Position numbers and translations under genes: made by a program
Part shown: piece after piece, positions 44,665-54,131 of the stretch
Layout of the letters: the number at the start of each line of letters is the position of its first letter
How positions within the stretch are numbered: the stretch's first letter is position 1
NCBI GenBank assembly: GCA_002162765.1
Contig: MAAR01000005.1
Coordinates: forward strand, 1 to 64,000
From: Flavobacteriales bacterium 34_180_T64
Lineage (GTDB): Bacteria; Bacteroidota; Bacteroidia; Flavobacteriales; Flavobacteriaceae
Length of the DNA: 64,000 nt
Reading direction: 5' to 3'
The notes under the pieces: model-generated
What the model was told of the DNA's origin: nothing
The model's database searches: none
The model's input: the letters and a program-made list of their open reading frames with translations, nothing else

Positions 44665-45749
44665 CAGTCTTTAGGTGTTTCGTCATCTATGAGTCCTAAT
44701 CGTTTCGCTCTTGTTTCCCAACTTTTACGTGCAAACATTTGTAAGTCTTCAACAGTATCACTTTCATCCATAATTTCAAGTCCTAACAAAGTTTCAATAA
44801 CATCTTCTTGTGTCACTAATCCATTAGCCGAACCATATTCATCTACCACTAATGCCATATGGTTTTTACTTTCAATCAGTTTTTCAAATAAAAGTGGAAT
44901 TGGTAAGCCCCTATTAACAATAACGATGTCGCGTTTAATTTCTGATAATAGTTTATCACCATTACCGAAAGCCATTTCCTTAAACACATCATCTTTTAAA
45001 ACTAATCCTGTGATATTATCTGGATTGTCTTTATAAACAGGGATTCTTGAAAATCGAATGTTATGGTTTTCATTGAAAAAATCTTCAATAGTCATGGTTT
45101 CTTTTTCAGTTGTCATTATGGTTCTAGGCGTCATAATATCTTTAGCCATAACATCTTTAAAAGTTAATAAATTTTTAATTATTTTACTTTCTGATTCTTG
45201 AAACACGCCTTCTTTATGAGCCATATCTGCCATGACGTGAAAATCCTCTCTACTCAATACACTGCCATGTCCTTTACTACCAATTAGTTTTGTAGTAAGT
45301 TGTAATACCCATAGAATTCCTGTCCATTTTAAAGGAAATATTAATACGGTTAATGCTTTTGCCGTAAAATTGGCTAAGCTTTTCCAATACGTTGCGCCTA
45401 TGGTTTTCGGAATAATTTCTGAAGCAATCAATATTAACAAGGTCATTATAGCAGAAACAATTCCAACAGTATTAATACCGAAAAGCTCCAATTTATAGGG
45501 CAAATTTTCAGCCTCAATCCCAACCATCATGGCTCCCAATGTATGTGCTATAGTGTTTAGTGTGAGTATTGCTATAAGAGGCTTGTCTATGTCCTTTTTT
45601 AGATGTTCTAAAGTAACAGCATAATCTTTACCTTCTTCCTTTTTAACATTGATAAATGTTGGAGTTACACTTAATAAAACAGCTTCGAGAATAGAACATA
45701 GAAAAGAAAAGAAAATAGAACTGGTTGCCCAAAAAAGTAATGCGTTCAT
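44664..45749 (-). CDS. CNNM/DUF21 transporter with CBS domains
   Basis: A 361-residue membrane protein. The first ~180 residues are the CNNM/DUF21 domain with about three to four transmembrane helices (SSIFFSFLCSILEAVLLS), followed by a pair of CBS domains (about 200-330, with VMAKDIMTPRTIM and MALVVDEYGSANGLVTQED). The family includes Mg2+ exporters such as CorC/MpfA. The usual C-terminal CorC-HlyC domain is absent. Its start is 26 nt after the hemB stop, the widest gap in this part of the heme operon. Confidence 0.9.
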   Translation of the reverse strand: MNALLFWATSSIFFSFLCSILEAVLLSVTPTFINVKKEEGKDYAVTLEHLKKDIDKPLIAILTLNTIAHTLGAMMVGIEAENLPYKLELFGINTVGIVSAIMTLLILIASEIIPKTIGATYWKSLANFTAKALTVLIFPLKWTGILWVLQLTTKLIGSKGHGSVLSREDFHVMADMAHKEGVFQESESKIIKNLLTFKDVMAKDIMTPRTIMTTEKETMTIEDFFNENHNIRFSRIPVYKDNPDNITGLVLKDDVFKEMAFGNGDKLLSEIKRDIVIVNRGLPIPLLFEKLIESKNHMALVVDEYGSANGLVTQEDVIETLLGLEIMDESDTVEDLQMFARKSWETRAKRLGLIDDETPKD

Positions 45750-45775
45750 TAAGAATTAATTATTTACTTGCTAAT

Positions 45776-46765
45776 TTACGAAATCAATTTCACAACGTCC
45801 TTTGCAAAATAACTTGCTATAATATCTGCGCCAGCACGCTTAATAGCGATCAGTTGTTCCATCATTACTGCATCATGGTCTAGCCAGCCTTTTTCCGCAG
45901 CTGCTTTGAGCATTGCATATTCTCCAGAGACTTGATATACAGCTACAGGAACATCAACTTCATTTTTAATTTCACGTACGATATCCAAATAGCATAAACC
46001 GGGTTTTACCATAACAATATCGGCACCTTCGTCAATATCCATTTCAGTTTCACGAAGCGCTTCAAAGCGATTCGCAAAATCCATTTGGTAGGTCTTTTTA
46101 TCTTTTGGAACATTAGCCATGTCTACTGGTGCGGAGTCTAATGCATCTCTGAAGGGTCCATAAAAAGCCGAAGCATATTTAGCGGAGTAACTCATAATAC
46201 CAGTATCTAAATACCCTTCATCTTCTAAAGCTTCTCGGATTGATAAAATACGACCATCCATCATATCGCTAGGTGCAACAAAGTTTGCGCCTGCCAGTGC
46301 ATGAGAAACGCTCATTTCTGCAATAACATCAACAGTTTCATCATTTAGAATCAAACCGTTTTCAACAATGCCATCATGACCATAAGAAGAATAGGGATCT
46401 AGAGCAACATCAGTCATGACCAGCATTTCTGGACATATATTTTTAACGGTTTTGATAGCCCGTTGCATCAATCCATTTGGATTTAAGGCCTCTGTACCTT
46501 TGTTATCTTTTAAATTATCAGGAACCTTTACAAAAAGTAATACCGATTTTAAGCCCATATTCCAGAGTTCTTTTACCTCGTTTTCGAGCAAATCTAAACT
46601 ATATCGAAAGTAATTCGGCATGGAGGCAATTTCTTCTTTAACACCTTTGCCTTCTACAATAAATAACGGCACCAAAAAATCATTAGGTGTAATTATAGTT
46701 TCTCGAACTAAGGAGCGTATGGTTTCGTTAGTTCGTAAGCGTCTATTTCTTCGTAATGGATACAT
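45776..46765 (-). CDS. hemB: Porphobilinogen synthase (5-aminolevulinate dehydratase)
   Basis: A 329-residue enzyme joining two 5-aminolevulinates to porphobilinogen. The Schiff-base lysines are Lys196 (SYSAKYAS) and Lys254 (MVKPGLCYL). The metal site reads DVALDPYSSYGHDG (119-132): the three Cys ligands of Zn enzymes are replaced by Ala and Asp residues, so it belongs to the Mg/monovalent-ion type. It is part of the heme operon, 4 nt upstream of the bestrophin-like gene in genomic order and co-directional. Confidence 0.96.
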   Translation of the reverse strand: MYPLRRNRRLRTNETIRSLVRETIITPNDFLVPLFIVEGKGVKEEIASMPNYFRYSLDLLENEVKELWNMGLKSVLLFVKVPDNLKDNKGTEALNPNGLMQRAIKTVKNICPEMLVMTDVALDPYSSYGHDGIVENGLILNDETVDVIAEMSVSHALAGANFVAPSDMMDGRILSIREALEDEGYLDTGIMSYSAKYASAFYGPFRDALDSAPVDMANVPKDKKTYQMDFANRFEALRETEMDIDEGADIVMVKPGLCYLDIVREIKNEVDVPVAVYQVSGEYAMLKAAAEKGWLDHDAVMMEQLIAIKRAGADIIASYFAKDVVKLIS

Positions 46766-46769
46766 AATT

Positions 46770-47543
46770 TTAAGCTAAATTTCTAATATATTTATCTACA
46801 CTAATATGAACATCATCTTCTCCTTGTTGATCGAAAGGATTTTCTAAATGGGATTGAATGTTATCTAATGCCACCAAAATTACACTAAATAAAACAGGCA
46901 CTGCAAATTGCAATCCGTAACTATAGCTAGTCACACTTTCTGCAAAATGAGGACCATAAATTATAGGAAGTACAACAATAAAAATATCACTATACGTGCG
47001 TAAAGTTCTTGGTGTTCTGTATTGGTATATGTGCTTGATGCGTTCAAAAGAGATCATCATCTTACTCAAAAATTGATTCGATCTAGAAGCTTCACCAGAT
47101 GGTAAACCATGCGATCTCATACTTTTAATGAATTCTGAAAGTTCATGAAAATTTTGATACACACCTTTTTCGGTATGTTCTAAATCACTCACAGGACTTG
47201 TAAATACTTTAGTGCATGAATTCAATAAATTTTCTAGATGCGATTTAATTTCTACCTTTAAATCTTGAGGTGGATTCTCCAGCCAATGTGAAACGGCAAA
47301 ATATAATGCCCTTCCATGTGCCTTTATAGAACCATATTCATCTAAGGCAACTTCGCGACGTTTGTAAGCGCCACCAATTGAAAAAACTATTGGAAACACA
47401 ATAGCGGTTCCTATCAACGTCAAGGGAAAATCAGCTTTTATTTCAAAATGCAAACAAAAAGCGGTTGAAGCAATGGATAAAAACGTAATGACAAATGTTT
47501 TCCAATTGATAATTAAAAAAATTCGCTTAAATAATCGCCACAT
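46770..47543 (-). CDS. Bestrophin-like membrane protein
   Basis: A 257-residue membrane protein with two N-terminal helices (about 10-55) and two C-terminal ones. The segment PLTLIGTAIVFPIVFSIGGAYKRR resembles the neck region of bestrophin anion channels, and the tail ALDNIQSHLENPFDQQGEDDV resembles their conserved ENPF acidic motif. Similarity is distant, so the channel function is a suggestion. It lies 1 nt after hemF in the heme operon. Confidence 0.6.
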   Translation of the reverse strand: MWRLFKRIFLIINWKTFVITFLSIASTAFCLHFEIKADFPLTLIGTAIVFPIVFSIGGAYKRREVALDEYGSIKAHGRALYFAVSHWLENPPQDLKVEIKSHLENLLNSCTKVFTSPVSDLEHTEKGVYQNFHELSEFIKSMRSHGLPSGEASRSNQFLSKMMISFERIKHIYQYRTPRTLRTYSDIFIVVLPIIYGPHFAESVTSYSYGLQFAVPVLFSVILVALDNIQSHLENPFDQQGEDDVHISVDKYIRNLA

Positions 47544-47544
47544 T

Positions 47545-48447
47545 CTAAATCCAGTTTTTTGGTTGTTGTAATACGTTTAATAGTTTTTCTTCTTCACTAT
47601 TTTCTTCAGGATGATGGTCGTAAACCCATTGTGCGTGAGGAGGAAGACTCATTAAGATGCTTTCAATTCTGCCGTTGGTTTTCAATCCAAATAAAGTGCC
47701 TTTGTCATGAACTAAATTAAATTCGACATAACGTCCACGTCTAATTTCCTGCCAAGTTCGCTGTGATTCAGAATATGAAATTGACTTTCGTTTTTCGACT
47801 ATCGGAACATAGGCTTCTAGAAAACTATTTCCAACTTCTGATACAAAGTTATACCAATTTTCCATAGTCATCTCTTCAGATGCTTTACAGTAATCAAAAA
47901 ATAATCCACCAATGCCTCGCGCTTCATTTCGATGCGTATTGTAGAAATATTCATCGCAACGATTTTTGTAAGTCGGATAGAAATTAGTATTGTGTTTATC
48001 ACAGGCCGTCTTGCAAGTTTGATGAAAATGAATGGCATCTTCCTCAAATAAATAGTAAGGCGTTAAATCTTGTCCGCCCCCAAACCATTGGTCTACAATA
48101 TTGCCTTCAGAATCATACATTTCAAAATAGCGCCAATTTGCGTGTACTGTTGGCACCATGGGACTTTTAGGATGTAAAACTAAACTCAATCCACAAGCGA
48201 AAAAATTGGCGTCAGTTACTCCAAAATGCTTACGCATAGTTTCAGGTAATTCACCATAAACTGCTGAAATATTTACGCCTCCTTTTTCGAAAACATTCCC
48301 ATTTTCAATAACACGTGTTCTACCACCACCACCTTCAGATCGTTCCCATATGTCTTCAACAAATTTAGATTTACCATCGACTTCTTCCAATTTTGAAGTG
48401 ATACGGTCTTGTAAATTTTGTATGTATTGATAAAATTTATTTTTCAT
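47545..48447 (-). CDS. hemF: Coproporphyrinogen III oxidase, oxygen-dependent
   Basis: A 300-residue HemF, which uses O2 to decarboxylate coproporphyrinogen III to protoporphyrinogen IX. The family signatures EGGGGRTRVIENGNVFEKGGVN, WFGGGQDLTPYY and RGIGGLFFDY are all clear. It indicates an aerobic heme route; no HemN is in the window. Confidence 0.97.
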   Translation of the reverse strand: MKNKFYQYIQNLQDRITSKLEEVDGKSKFVEDIWERSEGGGGRTRVIENGNVFEKGGVNISAVYGELPETMRKHFGVTDANFFACGLSLVLHPKSPMVPTVHANWRYFEMYDSEGNIVDQWFGGGQDLTPYYLFEEDAIHFHQTCKTACDKHNTNFYPTYKNRCDEYFYNTHRNEARGIGGLFFDYCKASEEMTMENWYNFVSEVGNSFLEAYVPIVEKRKSISYSESQRTWQEIRRGRYVEFNLVHDKGTLFGLKTNGRIESILMSLPPHAQWVYDHHPEENSEEEKLLNVLQQPKNWI

Positions 48448-48452
48448 TATTC

Positions 48453-48800
48453 TTAAACCATAGATTTGTTACAATAAGTTGCTTTTTCAAAGTCCCTTAC
48501 ATTAACAGCAATAAAAGGAATTTTTGGGAACATTCGTTTTAAAGCGACGACAATTTGTTTAGATAAATTCGCTTTTTGTTTGGTGTCTCTACCTTCCATT
48601 ACATCGGCAAAGACATGAATAAAGTCGTCTTGTTTTCCTCCAACCAAATAATGTTCCTTAAACGGGTTTAATCGGACCTTAATATCAGGTTCATCAAATA
48701 ATCCTGTGTTGCTCGCGGCCGAATGTACTTCTAAAATGATAGAATTAGGATCTTTCAATTCTAGAATATGTTGAGAACAATCTATTACAAAATGTGGCAT
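48453..48800 (-). CDS. 5-carboxymethyl-2-hydroxymuconate isomerase-like tautomerase
   Basis: A 115-residue member of the CHMI branch of the tautomerase superfamily, whose catalytic base is the N-terminal proline exposed after Met removal: Pro2 in MPHFVIDC. Length and the later AVNVRDFEKATY fit. Its usual pathway (homoprotocatechuate degradation) is not encoded nearby. It lies within the heme operon, so its role here is unknown. Confidence 0.8.
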   Translation of the reverse strand: MPHFVIDCSQHILELKDPNSIILEVHSAASNTGLFDEPDIKVRLNPFKEHYLVGGKQDDFIHVFADVMEGRDTKQKANLSKQIVVALKRMFPKIPFIAVNVRDFEKATYCNKSMV

Positions 48801-48806
48801 AATTAG

Positions 48807-49337
48807 TTATTTATATAGTTCATATAATTCCATGTCAAGAGGCTGTTCACCTCTAGGTGTAAATTCATTTTCCAATGTTTTTTGCCATTTAAAATTACAC
48901 TTTTCCGCAATCATAACGCTCCCAATATTACTTTTATGAGTAATAATCTGAAGCGATTGTAAGTTTAAATGTTCAAACGCATATATTGAAAGGGCCTTAA
49001 TTACTTTTTGCATAATTCCTTTCCCTTCGAACGGATAACCAATACAATAGGCAAACTCGCCTTGGTTCTTGTCCCAGTCTAAATCTTTAATATAAACTAG
49101 ACCAACGAATTCATAAGATGCTTTCACTTTTAGTATGAATAAGTACTCTTCATTTAGGCGAAACTCTTTCACTTTATTCCCAACAAAATATTTAGATAAA
49201 TCTGGTGTTGAATTTTGCTCTAATGTATCTGGGAAATAGCGTTTTAATCGATCTTCATTGGCAATTACAAAATTGCATATATTCCAAGCGTCATTCAACT
49301 GAATAGGATTAATATAAAATGCATCTAAATCTATCAT
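48807..49337 (-). CDS. GNAT family N-acetyltransferase
   Basis: A 176-residue acetyltransferase of the RimJ/RimL-like subgroup. The acetyl-CoA site pattern is in AYCIGYPFEGKGIMQKVIKALSIYAFE and the following LQIITHKSNIGSVMIAEKCNFKWQ. The substrate is not predictable; ribosomal proteins are substrates of the best known relatives. Its ATG overlaps the stop of the EI24 gene (TAATG). Confidence 0.85.
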   Translation of the reverse strand: MIDLDAFYINPIQLNDAWNICNFVIANEDRLKRYFPDTLEQNSTPDLSKYFVGNKVKEFRLNEEYLFILKVKASYEFVGLVYIKDLDWDKNQGEFAYCIGYPFEGKGIMQKVIKALSIYAFEHLNLQSLQIITHKSNIGSVMIAEKCNFKWQKTLENEFTPRGEQPLDMELYELYK

Positions 49338-50092
49338 TATCCATGTTGAATTTTATTTTCAGCTTTTAAAATTTCAATCGTTTTGATGGATGCTGCGGTT
49401 ACAGATAATGGTAATACTAGAATAACACCAATTACTGGAATTAATAAAAAGAGCATAAAAACAGTACCATTACCAATCGCTAATCCACGATGTCTTCGAA
49501 CAAATGACAAACTATTGCGATACTTAAAATGGCGCTCTAGAGTATAATCCATATTTCCAAAACCAGCATAATAAGCTTGAACTAAAAAAAGTAAGATTGG
49601 AGCAATGAATCCAATTAATGGAATAAACCCAATAATTACAATAGGAATCGTTAACAACAACTCCATGCCTAAATTTCTAAAATTTATACGAATCCCTCGC
49701 CATAATTGTTGTTGAAATGAAGTGTTTCGATGATTTTGTGCTGTATTACTAAAAAGATGCAATTCGATTTTTTCAGATACAGGACTCATAAATGGTGCTG
49801 AGAGCGCCATAATAATATGCTTATATAAAATAAGACCAAGAACAATGATGATTAATCCACCTATAAAATTTCCTATTGAAGTGAACGTTTCTTTTCCCCA
49901 GTCCCAAACCCAAATTTTGGAAATATAATATCCAATATTATCTGATAGGCCATAAGCAAGAAAACCAATAGCTAAGGCGGTAACAATACTTATAAGAATA
50001 GGAACAGCGAAATATTTCCAAAGCTTGAGTTTAGACATGAACTCAAATGCTCTAGCATAGGCTTTAATTCCACTGAAAATAGATTTAAGCAT
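49337..50092 (-). CDS. EI24/CysZ-like membrane protein
   Basis: A 251-residue integral membrane protein with four or more hydrophobic helices and a central soluble segment, matching the EI24 domain family that includes the sulfate transporter CysZ. The typical pattern [16 protein letters not shown] and [26 protein letters not shown] is present. It starts inside the end of hemE (8-nt overlap). Sulfate uptake is possible, but no cysteine genes are near. Confidence 0.8.
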   Translation of the reverse strand: MLKSIFSGIKAYARAFEFMSKLKLWKYFAVPILISIVTALAIGFLAYGLSDNIGYYISKIWVWDWGKETFTSIGNFIGGLIIIVLGLILYKHIIMALSAPFMSPVSEKIELHLFSNTAQNHRNTSFQQQLWRGIRINFRNLGMELLLTIPIVIIGFIPLIGFIAPILLFLVQAYYAGFGNMDYTLERHFKYRNSLSFVRRHRGLAIGNGTVFMLFLLIPVIGVILVLPLSVTAASIKTIEILKAENKIQHG

Positions 50093-51110
50093 TATATTCT
50101 TTTACTGCATCGATAAAGGCTTTTGCATTATCTAATGGGATGTTTGGTAAAATACCATGGCCTAAATTTACAATATATTTGTCTTTACCAAATTCGTTAA
50201 TCATTTGGTGGACCATTGTTTTTATTTGAGAAGGTGGAGATAATAATCGAGACGGATCAAAATTCCCCTGAAGCGTAATGTTTCCTCCAGTCAAGTAGCG
50301 TGCATTTTGAGCAGAACATGTCCAGTCAATTCCCAGAGCAGCGGCATTTGATTTTGCCATTTCACCTAAGGCAAACCAACAGCCTTTTCCGAAAGCAATT
50401 ACAGGAGCATCATCTTTTAAAGCTTCAATTATTTGATTGATATATTGCCAAGAAAATTCTCGATAATCAGTAGGTGACAGCATGCCTCCCCAAGAATCAA
50501 AAATTTGAACAGCATCAACACCAGCAATAACTTTTGCTTTTAAATAAGCAATAGTTGTATCTGTAATTTTCTGTAATAATTGATGCGCAGCGATAGGATT
50601 TGTAAAACAAAATTCTTTAGCCTTATCAAAGTTTTTACTGCCTTGACCTTGTACACAATAACAAAGTATGGTCCATGGAGATCCTGCAAATCCTATTAAC
50701 GGGATGTCATTATTTAATAATTCTTTGGTCGCTTTTATGGCTTGCATAACATAATCTAATTCCACATGTACATCTGGAACAATGACATTATTGACATCTT
50801 TTTGACTACGAATTGGATTAGGAAGATAAGGACCAAAGTTAGGTTTCATCTCCACTTCAATATTCATCGCTTGAGGTATTACTAAAATGTCGCTAAATAA
50901 AATAGCGGCATCCATACCATAACGACGTATAGGCTGCACGGTTATTTCGCTAGCTAATTCAGGAGTACGACAACGTGTAAAGAAATCGTATTTTTCTCTA
51001 ATGGCAATAAATTCAGGAAGGTATCGTCCAGCTTGACGCATCATCCAAACGGGTGGACGCTCAACAGTTTCTCCTTTTAATGCTCTTAAGTATAAATCGT
51101 TTTTAATCAT
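50085..51110 (-). CDS. hemE: Uroporphyrinogen decarboxylase
   Basis: A 341-residue enzyme that decarboxylates the four acetate groups of uroporphyrinogen III to give coproporphyrinogen III. The N-terminal [15 protein letters not shown] and the internal [22 protein letters not shown] are diagnostic, and the active-site region [15 protein letters not shown] is intact. It starts 2 nt after the hemCD stop. Confidence 0.97.
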   Translation of the reverse strand: MIKNDLYLRALKGETVERPPVWMMRQAGRYLPEFIAIREKYDFFTRCRTPELASEITVQPIRRYGMDAAILFSDILVIPQAMNIEVEMKPNFGPYLPNPIRSQKDVNNVIVPDVHVELDYVMQAIKATKELLNNDIPLIGFAGSPWTILCYCVQGQGSKNFDKAKEFCFTNPIAAHQLLQKITDTTIAYLKAKVIAGVDAVQIFDSWGGMLSPTDYREFSWQYINQIIEALKDDAPVIAFGKGCWFALGEMAKSNAAALGIDWTCSAQNARYLTGGNITLQGNFDPSRLLSPPSQIKTMVHQMINEFGKDKYIVNLGHGILPNIPLDNAKAFIDAVKEYNA

Positions 51111-51112
51111 TA

Positions 51113-52690
51113 TTATGCATAATTTTCATTAACCAAGGCGATCACACTTTCGACCGTTGGAAGTTTTGCTACTCTAACATCGTTAAAATGTTTTCTTGCT
51201 TCATTCGCTGTAGTTTCACCTATACAGTAGGCAATTTTATCAGCATTGTTTTCTAATAAATAACTTTGAATAGTAGAAGGACTGTAAAACATTACGCCTT
51301 CAATTTTTTCGTCAATTTTGATAGCATTGTAAATTGTTTTGTAGGCTTCAATTTCAGTAACTTCAATATGGTTTTCTTTTAAGATATTTGGCAATTCGTC
51401 CAAACGAATATCACTACAAAAATAGGTAGCTTCAGTACCATCAATATATTCAACTAAGTATTCTGCGAGCTTTTTAGCATTAGCTTCGTAGTGTGTAACG
51501 TCTCCAATCTTGTTTTTTATTAAACGCTTTGTGCGTCTTCCGACGCAGTAGATGTTTTTGAATTGAAGCTCCATTGCTGAAAAATTCGTAATCAAAGATT
51601 CGACTGCATTCTGACTGGTAATAATCACATTCTTGATTTCAGATTTTAAAACAGTTTTAGGAATTCGATTTAAACTAATTTTAATGAAATCGTGGTTGTC
51701 AATTGCAATGTCATTACTAAATGAATGACGCTGTGATTCGGTAAGAGTTTTAGTTGAAAATACTTGAGTTTGTTTAGCCTCATTTTCAATATCATCCATT
51801 AATCGTTTACCGCCTCTTTCTATAATGAAATCAGCACAGTAATGTGCCATATCCTGATGCTCACCAAGTTTTTCGTTGCGTGTAACTTCTATTTTTTTGC
51901 TACCGTCTGTACTTAATAAAACGCCTTGAAAGGAAACGGTTTCATCTTTTATAAAGGCAATTGCTCCAATTGGAGCTGTACAACCACCTTCTAATCGATT
52001 TAGAAATTCACGTTCAATACGTGTACATATATCAGTTTCTTCATGATTTAATTCAGCACAAATAGCACGAGTTGCTTCATCGTCTTCTAGAGCCGTAATC
52101 ATCACAGCTCCTTGTGCTGGAGCTGGGATCATCCATTCTAAGTTAATTGCATTTTCTGGTCTTAAGTTGATACGACCTAAACCTGCAGCAGCAAAGATGG
52201 CTCCGTTCCAATGTGTATGGTCTTCAAGTTTTTGAAGTCTTGAATTTACATTGCCTCGTAAATCTTCTATGGTATGTGTTGGATAGCGATTAAGCCATTG
52301 TGCACGTCGTCTTAAGCTTCCTGTTCCTATGACTGCATCTTTCTGAGACAAAAATTCTTCGTTGTTTTTAAACACTAATGTATCGCGAATATTCCCTCGT
52401 TTTAACACGGCAGCTTGTACAATGCCTTTTGGTAATAATGTTGGAACGTCTTTAAGTGAATGCACTGCAATATCTATGTCGTTATTCAACATTGCAATGT
52501 CCAATGTTTTTGTAAATACACCTGTGATTCCGAGTTCATAAATAGGTTTATTGAGCTCTAAATCGCCTGTTGATTTAACTGGAACTAAGGCCGTTTTATG
52601 GCCTAGGTGTTCCAATTGTGATTGAACGGTTTTGGCCTGCCATAGTGCTAATTCACTATCGCGTGTACCAATTCTAATTATTTTAGACAT
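51113..52690 (-). CDS. hemCD: Hydroxymethylbilane synthase fused to uroporphyrinogen-III synthase
   Basis: A 525-residue fusion. Residues ~1-300 are Hem[19 protein letters not shown] opens it, [10 protein letters not shown] follows, and the dipyrromethane cofactor attaches to Cys237 in [10 protein letters not shown]. Residues ~305-525 look like HemD, with [27 protein letters not shown] and the C-terminal [15 protein letters not shown]. The two reactions follow each other, and fusion would channel the unstable hydroxymethylbilane. The ATG at 52690 is preferred; one 15 nt upstream is possible. It overlaps hemA by 8 nt. Confidence 0.93.
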   Translation of the reverse strand: MSKIIRIGTRDSELALWQAKTVQSQLEHLGHKTALVPVKSTGDLELNKPIYELGITGVFTKTLDIAMLNNDIDIAVHSLKDVPTLLPKGIVQAAVLKRGNIRDTLVFKNNEEFLSQKDAVIGTGSLRRRAQWLNRYPTHTIEDLRGNVNSRLQKLEDHTHWNGAIFAAAGLGRINLRPENAINLEWMIPAPAQGAVMITALEDDEATRAICAELNHEETDICTRIEREFLNRLEGGCTAPIGAIAFIKDETVSFQGVLLSTDGSKKIEVTRNEKLGEHQDMAHYCADFIIERGGKRLMDDIENEAKQTQVFSTKTLTESQRHSFSNDIAIDNHDFIKISLNRIPKTVLKSEIKNVIITSQNAVESLITNFSAMELQFKNIYCVGRRTKRLIKNKIGDVTHYEANAKKLAEYLVEYIDGTEATYFCSDIRLDELPNILKENHIEVTEIEAYKTIYNAIKIDEKIEGVMFYSPSTIQSYLLENNADKIAYCIGETTANEARKHFNDVRVAKLPTVESVIALVNENYA

Positions 52691-53942
52691 TTGTTGAATT
52701 TTCAAGTTGAAAAACCTTCTTTATGAGTTCAAGGCTTTCGTCGGTAGAGCAACTATCATCTTTCAAATGATGTGCAAAGTGGTTTGTAATTTTTTGAATG
52801 ATATTATTACTAATAAGTTCGGCTTGTTCTTCGTTGAAATCAGAAATCTTTTTACGTTGATTGTCTAACTCAGCAGTTTTAAAATCATGAAGTTTATTTC
52901 GCAGCGCTTTAATAGTAGGTGCAAATTTTCGCGTTTCTAACCATTGATTAAAATCAGATTTTACGTCCTCAATAATCTGTTCAGCTAGAGGAATATGTAA
53001 TTTTCTTTTTTCTAAAGTCTCATCCGTAATTTGAGATAAGTAATCTAAATGAATTAGTGATACATTTTCTAATTCGGTTACATTATTATGAACATTTTTT
53101 GGAATAGATAAATCTAAAATTAGAAGCGGTTTATGACTTTGAATGATGTGCTTATCAATTGTAGGGTTTTGAGCTCCAGTAGCAACAACTAAAATGTCAG
53201 TTTCATTAATTTCCTCTTGTAAATTCGCATAATCTTTTACAATTAAATTGAATTTGCCAGCAATCTTTTCTGCCTTATCTTTAGTTCTATTAACTAATGT
53301 GATATGCTCATTTTTAGTGTGTTTTACTAAATTTTCACAGGTGTTTCTACCAATTTTACCAGTACCAAAAAGGAGTATGTTTTTATTAGTAATATCTTCA
53401 ATATTTTTAATAATATACTGTACAGAAGCAAAAGATACAGAAGTTGCCCCAGAAGAAATCTCTGTTTCCGTTTTTATTCGTTTACTTGCTTGAATGACAG
53501 CATTCACTAAGCGTTCAATAAAAGGATTGAGCAATAGAAGTTTTTTGGAAACTCGAGCACTAGTTTTAAGTTGACTTATGATTTCAAAATCTCCAAGAAT
53601 TTGACTATCGAGACCAGATCCTACTCTAAACATATGAGCGATTGCCTCTCTGTTTTTGTAAACATAAGCGACATCTTGAAATTCTTCAACAGTCCCCTTA
53701 GTATTATCACAAAGTAATTTGATTAATTGAAAAGGATGTTCAGCGAATCCGTAAATTTCCGTTCTATTACAAGTAGAGGTCACAATTAAACTTTCAATAC
53801 CATTGTCTTTGGCCTGATTGAGTAGTGCTGTTTTCGCAGCATCGTCTAAACTAAAATGTCCTCTAATTTCGGCATCAGCTTTTTTATAGCTTAACCCGAT
53901 AGCATAAAAGTATGTTCCTCTTGAAATGTGATATTGCTCCAT
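52683..53942 (-). CDS. hemA: Glutamyl-tRNA reductase
   Basis: A 419-residue enzyme for the first committed step of C5-pathway heme synthesis: it reduces glutamyl-tRNA to glutamate-1-semialdehyde. The nucleophile is Cys58 in STCNRTEIYG, the NADPH domain follows with LLFGTGKIGRNTCENL, and a helical dimerisation domain ends it. It is the first gene of the minus-strand heme operon and is divergent from araC. The partner hemL is not in the window. Confidence 0.96.
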   Translation of the reverse strand: MEQYHISRGTYFYAIGLSYKKADAEIRGHFSLDDAAKTALLNQAKDNGIESLIVTSTCNRTEIYGFAEHPFQLIKLLCDNTKGTVEEFQDVAYVYKNREAIAHMFRVGSGLDSQILGDFEIISQLKTSARVSKKLLLLNPFIERLVNAVIQASKRIKTETEISSGATSVSFASVQYIIKNIEDITNKNILLFGTGKIGRNTCENLVKHTKNEHITLVNRTKDKAEKIAGKFNLIVKDYANLQEEINETDILVVATGAQNPTIDKHIIQSHKPLLILDLSIPKNVHNNVTELENVSLIHLDYLSQITDETLEKRKLHIPLAEQIIEDVKSDFNQWLETRKFAPTIKALRNKLHDFKTAELDNQRKKISDFNEEQAELISNNIIQKITNHFAHHLKDDSCSTDESLELIKKVFQLENSTNV

Positions 53943-53965
53943 TACCTGATTTGGATGTTCGAGAA

Positions 53966-53973
53966 CAAAAATA
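53966..53973 (-). promoter_or_regulatory. TAnnTTTG promoter element of the heme operon
   Basis: Minus-strand TATTTTTG, 23 nt upstream of the hemA ATG, matches the Bacteroidota -7 box. Just upstream is a small palindrome TACTT-AAA-AAGTA (53984-53996), a possible operator. Confidence 0.5.
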
Positions 53974-54105
53974 TATAGCCTACTACTTAAAAAGTAACGC
54001 TCAAGGAACTTTTAGTATCGTTTGTGGTTTTTTACTCTTTTTTTTTATAATTATATGATAAATGTCATACTTTTACAGCAGATTCAGTGCTTTTCGAGTG
54101 TTTTG

Positions 54106-54122
54106 TTTAGAATGAATCTAAA
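54106..54122 (+). promoter_or_regulatory. Palindromic operator-like site before the AraC gene
   Basis: TTTAGA-ATGAA-TCTAAA is a 6-5-6 inverted repeat that ends 9 nt before the AraC-type regulator ATG. It resembles iron-regulator (Fur or DtxR family) boxes found ahead of iron genes in flavobacteria. That resemblance is from memory and not tested. Confidence 0.5.
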
Positions 54123-54131
54123 TAATGTCAT

